Under the pieces are notes generated by a model. The model ran no database searches. It saw only the letters and a program-made list of their open reading frames with translations, and had not been told where the DNA came from. Of a stretch of DNA of 10,797 nt, positions 7,106 through 10,797 are shown piece after piece (the first letter of the stretch is position 1; the number at the start of each line of letters is the position of its first letter). Source of the stretch: Bifidobacterium sp. Lineage in GTDB: Bacteria > Actinomycetota > Actinomycetes > Actinomycetales > Bifidobacteriaceae. The stretch covers positions 1 to 10,797 of the forward strand of contig JAIJEI010000057.1 of NCBI GenBank assembly GCA_022739095.1, written 5' to 3'. The translations under genes and the position numbers were made by a program.

Positions 7106-8787
7106 TGGCTGAAGTTGTCGAAAATACCGAAAATACTGAGAATGAAACCCCGGCCGTCCCGCAGATGAGCACCGTCGAACGTGCGGAAATGCTGCTCAAG
7201 CAGGACGCCACCATCCGCGAGAAGATCAAGTCCGGTGCCACGCTGGACGAAGCTGTGGACCCCTCCAACAAGGAGTTCGGCCCGCTGGCTCACCCCGAGC
7301 AGGTGCAGATGCGCGTGGCCAAGCGCGCGATGATGCTCGAGGCCGGCATCGCCCCCTACCCGGTGCACTTGGACGTCACCGACACCATCGAGACGGTCCG
7401 CGCCAAGTATGACGGCAAGCTCGAGGCCGGCGAAGAGACCGAAGACATGGTCGGCATCGCTGGCCGCGTGCTGTTCCTGCGCAACGCAGGCGGCCTGTGC
7501 TTCGTGCAGCTGTCCGCCGGTGACGGCACCAAGATTCAGGGCATGATCTCCAAGAAGGAGATCGGCGCCGACTCGCTCAAGCAGTTCAAGCAGCTCGTCG
7601 ACCTCGGCGACCACCTGTACCTCAAGGGCCGCGTCATCGCCTCCAAGACCGGCGAGCTGTCCGTATTCGCCACCGAGTGGGCCATCGCATCCAAGGCCTT
7701 GCAGCCGCTGCCCGCCCTGCATAAGGACCTGAACGAAGACACCCGCACCCGCAAGCCGTACATCGGCATGATCGCGGACGAGAACATCCGCAACATGGTG
7801 CGCAATCGCTCCAAGGCCGTGGCCTCCCTGCGCCGCACTTTTGACGACCACGACTTCCTCGAGGTCGAAACCCCGATGCTGCAGACCCTGCACGGTGGCG
7901 CGGCCGCCCGCCCGTTCACCACGCACATGAACGCCTTCGACCTTGACCTGTACCTTCGCATCGCGCCGGAACTGTTCCTCAAGCGTTGCCTGGTCGGCGG
8001 CATCGACCGCGTGTTCGAAATCAACCGTGACTTCCGCAACGAGGGCGTCGATGCCACGCACGCCCCCGAATTCACCATGGTCGAGGCCTATCAGGCCTAT
8101 GGCACCTATGATTCCATCGGCCAGCTGGTCAAGGAGCTCGTACAGAAGACCGCCATGGACGTCTACGGCTCGCACAAGGTCACCCTGCTCGACGGCACCG
8201 AATACGACTTCGGCGGCGAATGGAAGACCATCAGCATGTACGACTCCCTGTCCGAGGCCTTGGGCGAGGAAATCGTGCCGAACGGCGGCCCGGACGCCCC
8301 CGGCACCTCCGTTGAGCATTTGGGTGAGATTGCCGACAAGCTCGGCGTGGAACGCGACGACGTGGAGAACCACGGCAAGCTCGTCGAACATCTGTGGGAG
8401 CACTTCTACGAGGACAAGCTCTACGAGCCCACCTTCGTGCGCGACTTCCCGGTCGAAACCTCCCCGCTGGTCAAGGGCCACCGCACCAAGCCCGGCGTGG
8501 TGGAGAAGTGGGATCTCTACGTGCGCGGCTTCGAACTGGCTACCGGCTACTCCGAACTCAACGACCCGATCGTGCAGCGTGAACGCTTCGTGTCCCAGGC
8601 CAAGGACGCGCTCGCTGGCGACGAAGAAGCTTGCGACATCGATGAGGACTTCCTCGAGGCTCTCGGCGTGGGCATGCCTCCGGCGGGCGGCTTGGGCATG
8701 GGCATTGATCGACTGCTTATCGCCCTGACCGGTGCCACGATTCGCGAGACCATCACCTTCCCGCTGGTCAAGCCGCTCGTTGGCTGA
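7105..8787 (+). CDS. lysS: Lysyl-tRNA synthetase, class II
   Basis: 560 residues. The enzyme charges tRNA-Lys with lysine using ATP in the cytosol. Residues about 110-200 form the OB-fold anticodon-binding domain (GIAGRVLFLRNAGGLCFVQL and onward). The catalytic core carries motif 1 (about 235-258, ending FLEVETPML), motif 2 (VFEINRDFRNEG at 303-314, with R311 and E313, then HAPEFTMVE at 319-327) and motif 3 (GLGMGIDRLLIALTG, 529-543, with R536). LHGGAAARPF and NAFDLDLYLRIAPELFLK are typical lysine-site segments. The protein is about 55 residues longer than E. coli LysS (505) because of an acidic N-terminal tail and a helical segment (about 1-65). No Shine-Dalgarno sequence precedes the ATG, so it is probably read from a leaderless mRNA. 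Transcribed divergently from tRNA-Pro. Confidence 0.98.
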   Translation: MAEVVENTENTENETPAVPQMSTVERAEMLLKQDATIREKIKSGATLDEAVDPSNKEFGPLAHPEQVQMRVAKRAMMLEAGIAPYPVHLDVTDTIETVRAKYDGKLEAGEETEDMVGIAGRVLFLRNAGGLCFVQLSAGDGTKIQGMISKKEIGADSLKQFKQLVDLGDHLYLKGRVIASKTGELSVFATEWAIASKALQPLPALHKDLNEDTRTRKPYIGMIADENIRNMVRNRSKAVASLRRTFDDHDFLEVETPMLQTLHGGAAARPFTTHMNAFDLDLYLRIAPELFLKRCLVGGIDRVFEINRDFRNEGVDATHAPEFTMVEAYQAYGTYDSIGQLVKELVQKTAMDVYGSHKVTLLDGTEYDFGGEWKTISMYDSLSEALGEEIVPNGGPDAPGTSVEHLGEIADKLGVERDDVENHGKLVEHLWEHFYEDKLYEPTFVRDFPVETSPLVKGHRTKPGVVEKWDLYVRGFELATGYSELNDPIVQRERFVSQAKDALAGDEEACDIDEDFLEALGVGMPPAGGLGMGIDRLLIALTGATIRETITFPLVKPLVG

Positions 8788-8800
8788 TTAGGCATACTCT

Positions 8801-8919
8801 GGCTCCCCTCCCTGAGGGGAGCTGTCACCGTAGGTGACTGAGGGGAGTCACTGGCGGTATCCCCTTCGATTCCCCTCGATCTCACTCCGTTCGACGGCTC
8901 CCCTCAGAGAGGGGAGCCG
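8801..8919. repeat. Palindromic intergenic repeat with terminal inverted repeats (MITE/REP-like)
   Basis: About 120 bp begins with GGCTCCCCTC-CCT-GAGGGGAGC (8801-8822) and ends with CGGCTCCCCTC-AGA-GAGGGGAGCCG (8895-8919). Each end is a hairpin, and the two ends are inverted copies of each other at 21 of 23 positions. The interior holds GTCACC-GTA-GGTGAC (8824-8838), an overlapping alternative stem GTGACT/AGTCAC (8834-8851), and GGGGA/TCCCC (8842-8864). There is no T run, so it is not a classical terminator, and no clear target-site duplication. From memory, similar CTCCCCTC...GAGGGGAG elements are common between genes in bifidobacteria and some Firmicutes. It separates lysS from menA and could affect mRNA stability or read-through. 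Confidence 0.75.
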
Positions 8920-8943
8920 AATTATACATGAAAGGGATTGCTT

Positions 8944-9909
8944 ATGTCCAGCGGCTTGTGGGTTCGGGGCGCGCGTCCCAAGACCTTGGCCACCTCCATC
9001 GCGTCGGCAATGGTTGGGGCGGCGATGGCGTACGTGCATATCGAGCAGTCGGGCACCTGCGTCGCAATATATCCCGAACCGGCCTCCTGCGCCACGGCCC
9101 GTGAACAGCAGACCCTGCTGATGGACCGATTCTGGCCGGTGACCATCCTGTGCCTGCTAGTCGCGCTGTTCCTGCAAATCGCCGTCAACTATGCGAACGA
9201 CTATTCCGACGGCATCCGCGGCACTGACGCCGGGCGTGACGCGGACGAATCGAAATCAGGCAAACCCCAGCGACTGACCGCATCCGGACTGGTACCGGCC
9301 AAGCACGTGTTGTTCGCGGCGATGATTTGCGCCGCCATCGCCTGCATATGCGGTGTTGTGGCGGTCGTGCTCACCCAAGCATGGTGGTTGCTGGCCGTGG
9401 GCGCGGCCTCCTTGCTGGCCGGTTGGTTCTACACCGGTGGCAAGCATCCGTATGGATACGTCGGGCTGGGAGAAGTCGGCGTGTTTCTGTTCTTCGGCTT
9501 GGCTGCGGTATTGGGCACCGAATACGCGCTGTGCGGCACGGTGGACGTCGGCGGACTGCTGGGTGCCGTGGCGGCTGGCCTGTTCTCTTGCCAGATTCTG
9601 ATGGTGAACAATATCCGTGACATCGACGAGGATCGTGAGCATGGTAAATGCACGCTGGCCGTACGGCTGGGTGAATCCGGCGCTCGTACGCTGCTGATCG
9701 TGTGCTGCGTCATCGCATGGATCATTGCCCTGCTGATGTGCGGCACATTATGGTGGCCGTGGGGCGCAGTGCTGTTGATCTCGGGCGCCGGAATACCTGT
9801 GCGCATGGTCTCCAGCGTGAATAAACATCAATTCCGCCCGGCTCTGCCCGCAGCCAGCTCCCAGACCTTGCTGTTTGCGGTGGCGCTGGCGGTTTCCGTG
9901 GCGCTCTGA
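8944..9909 (+). CDS. menA: 1,4-dihydroxy-2-naphthoate polyprenyltransferase-like protein (UbiA family)
   Basis: 321 residues from the ATG at 8944, with AAAGGG 7 nt upstream; a TTG two codons earlier is less likely because it would overlap that site. The protein has about eight or nine membrane segments. Both UbiA-family Asp-rich motifs are intact: NYANDYSDGIRGTD (82-95) and NNIRDIDEDREHGK (222-235), which hold Mg-diphosphate of the prenyl donor. WVRGARPKTL near the N-terminus, GEVGVFLFFGLAAVLGTEY (176-194) and CTLAVRLG are specifically MenA-like, closest in pattern to mycobacterial MenA. The family joins a polyprenyl chain to 1,4-dihydroxy-2-naphthoate in the membrane, giving demethylmenaquinone. 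Residues 31-62 form an unusually long first loop with two Cys (C39, C49). No other men gene is in the window, so the real substrate is uncertain. It may be cotranscribed with lysS through the repeat. Confidence 0.9.
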   Translation: MSSGLWVRGARPKTLATSIASAMVGAAMAYVHIEQSGTCVAIYPEPASCATAREQQTLLMDRFWPVTILCLLVALFLQIAVNYANDYSDGIRGTDAGRDADESKSGKPQRLTASGLVPAKHVLFAAMICAAIACICGVVAVVLTQAWWLLAVGAASLLAGWFYTGGKHPYGYVGLGEVGVFLFFGLAAVLGTEYALCGTVDVGGLLGAVAAGLFSCQILMVNNIRDIDEDREHGKCTLAVRLGESGARTLLIVCCVIAWIIALLMCGTLWWPWGAVLLISGAGIPVRMVSSVNKHQFRPALPAASSQTLLFAVALAVSVAL

Positions 9910-9955
9910 GAGCGAAATAATAAGACGAATACTCGTGTTTGGGCGCACGCGGCTG

Positions 9956-9969
9956 TAGACTGAACCATA
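9956..9969 (+). promoter_or_regulatory. -10 element adjoining the gpmA start; leaderless transcript predicted
   Basis: TAGACT at 9956-9961 is followed after 7 nt (GAACCAT) by the ATG at 9969. There is no Shine-Dalgarno sequence, so the mRNA most likely begins at the start codon. No good -35 is seen at the usual distance. Confidence 0.52.
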
Positions 9970-10709
9970 TGACTTATAAACTAGTACTGCTCCGTCATGG
10001 ACAGAGCGCATGGAATAAAACCAACCAGTTCACCGGCTGGGTCGACGTACCGCTGACCGAGCAGGGTGAAGCCGAAGCCAAGCGTGGCGGCGAGCTCCTC
10101 AAGGAGAAGAACGTCCTTCCGGACATCGTGTTCACCTCCCTGCTGCGTCGCGCCATCAACACCGCCAACATCGCTCTGGATGCCGCAGATCGTCTGTGGA
10201 TTCCGGTTCAGCGTGACTGGCGTCTCAACGAGCGTCACTACGGCGCTCTGCAGGGCAAGAACAAGACCGAGATCCGCGAAGAGTACGGCGACGAGAAGTT
10301 CATGCTGTGGCGTCGTTCTTACGCCACCCCGCCGCCCGAGATCGACCCGAACGACCAGTACGCCCAGAACAACGACCCGCGCTACGCCGGCGATCCGGTT
10401 CCGGAAGCCGAGTGCCTGGCCAACGTTGTTGAGCGTGTGAAGCCGTACTTCGAGTCCGCCATCGAGCCGGAGCTCAAGGCCGGCAAGACCGTGCTGATCG
10501 CCGCTCACGGCAACTCCCTCCGCGCCATCGTCAAGATGCTGGACAACCTGTCTGAGGAAGAGATTGCCAAGGTCAACATCCCGACCGCCATCCCGCTGCT
10601 TTATGAGCTGGACGAGAACTTCAAGCCGATCAAGCCGCGTGGTGAGTACCTGGACCCGGAGGCTGCTGCTGCCGGTGCCGCCGCTGTCGCCGCTCAGGGC
10701 CAGAAGTGA
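9969..10709 (+). CDS. gpmA: 2,3-bisphosphoglycerate-dependent phosphoglycerate mutase
   Basis: 246 residues, the usual size for the family. It interconverts 3- and 2-phosphoglycerate in the lower part of glycolysis, which also serves the bifid shunt, by way of a phosphohistidine primed by 2,3-bisphosphoglycerate. The phosphohistidine motif LLRHGQSAWN is at 7-16 (R9, H10 catalytic), with LLRRAINTA at 58-66, NERHYGALQGKNK at 87-99 (E88 as acid/base), the WRRSY substrate stretch near 114-118, and the second active-site His in AAHGNS (H180). The C-terminus ends in an Ala-rich tail (EAAAAGAAAVAAQGQK) of no known role. Arg codons are often CGT and Ala codons often GCT, as expected for a highly expressed glycolytic gene. 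It has its own start signal (leaderless) and terminator, so it forms a one-gene unit after menA. Confidence 0.98.
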   Translation: MTYKLVLLRHGQSAWNKTNQFTGWVDVPLTEQGEAEAKRGGELLKEKNVLPDIVFTSLLRRAINTANIALDAADRLWIPVQRDWRLNERHYGALQGKNKTEIREEYGDEKFMLWRRSYATPPPEIDPNDQYAQNNDPRYAGDPVPEAECLANVVERVKPYFESAIEPELKAGKTVLIAAHGNSLRAIVKMLDNLSEEEIAKVNIPTAIPLLYELDENFKPIKPRGEYLDPEAAAAGAAAVAAQGQK

Positions 10710-10738
10710 GCCTAAGCCGCTAACACGGTACAAGCTGT

Positions 10739-10773
10739 AAGGGGAGTCGCACATAATGTGCGACTCCCCTTTG
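10739..10773 (+). terminator. Rho-independent terminator of gpmA
   Basis: AAGGGGAGTCGCACA (10739-10753) and TGTGCGACTCCCCTT (10757-10771) form a perfect 15-bp stem with a TAA loop, ending in TTTG. It lies 29 nt after the gpmA stop. The T run is short, but the stem is very stable. The last 24 bases of the window show nothing further. Confidence 0.88.
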
Positions 10774-10797
10774 CTATGCCTGCCAAATCCCCATGGG

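Noticed and set aside
7045..8481. Long minus-strand reading frame (478 codons)
   Set aside because: Antisense to lysS, whose class II motifs are unmistakable; the Leu/Val/Gly/His-rich product is a codon-bias shadow.
8801..8919. CRISPR array or riboswitch between lysS and menA
   Set aside because: The repeated units are inverted and there are only two, so it is no CRISPR; no known riboswitch core can be recognised.

Overview
The window looks like chromosomal DNA from a bifidobacterium, most likely the Bifidobacterium longum group. This is inferred from the GC-rich coding sequence, actinobacterial-type MenA and LysRS, a surface protein with a sortase tail, TANACT-type -10 boxes next to start codons, and a GGCTCCCCTC/GAGGGGAGCC palindromic intergenic repeat. 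No database search was possible, so the species is an inference.

Layout: the left part (1-6900) is transcribed entirely from the minus strand and the right part (7091-10774) entirely from the plus strand; the two diverge between a tRNA-Pro gene and lysS. From the left: (1) the start of a TPR plus DUF4037 protein whose 3' end lies outside the window; (2) a large secreted, cell-wall-anchored protein that fuses a PAP2 acid phosphatase to a 5'-nucleotidase, with a candidate PhoP (PHO) box in its upstream region; (3) an AraJ-type major facilitator transporter ending in a strong hairpin; (4) tRNA-Pro(CGG) with its own terminator; (5) lysS (lysyl-tRNA synthetase), apparently leaderless; (6) a 120-bp inverted-repeat element; (7) a menA-like prenyltransferase; (8) gpmA (2,3-bisphosphoglycerate-dependent phosphoglycerate mutase), also apparently leaderless, closed by a 15-bp-stem terminator.

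How the genes fit together: there is no obvious single operon or defence/mobile system. lysS, tRNA-Pro and gpmA are housekeeping. The most coherent biological story is phosphate scavenging: the PAP2/5'-nucleotidase fusion should strip phosphate from extracellular nucleotides and other monoesters at the cell wall, and a tandem 11-nt direct repeat upstream, whose first unit fits the actinobacterial PhoP consensus completely, suggests induction by phosphate starvation. The second point of interest is menA: bifidobacteria are generally regarded as lacking a complete menaquinone pathway, so a MenA with intact Asp-rich motifs raises the question of what quinone precursor it prenylates.

No intergenic stretch exceeds 300 bases; the longest gaps (1431-1693, 6606-6826, 6901-7104, 5252-5417, 8788-8943) hold the terminators, promoters and repeat listed below.
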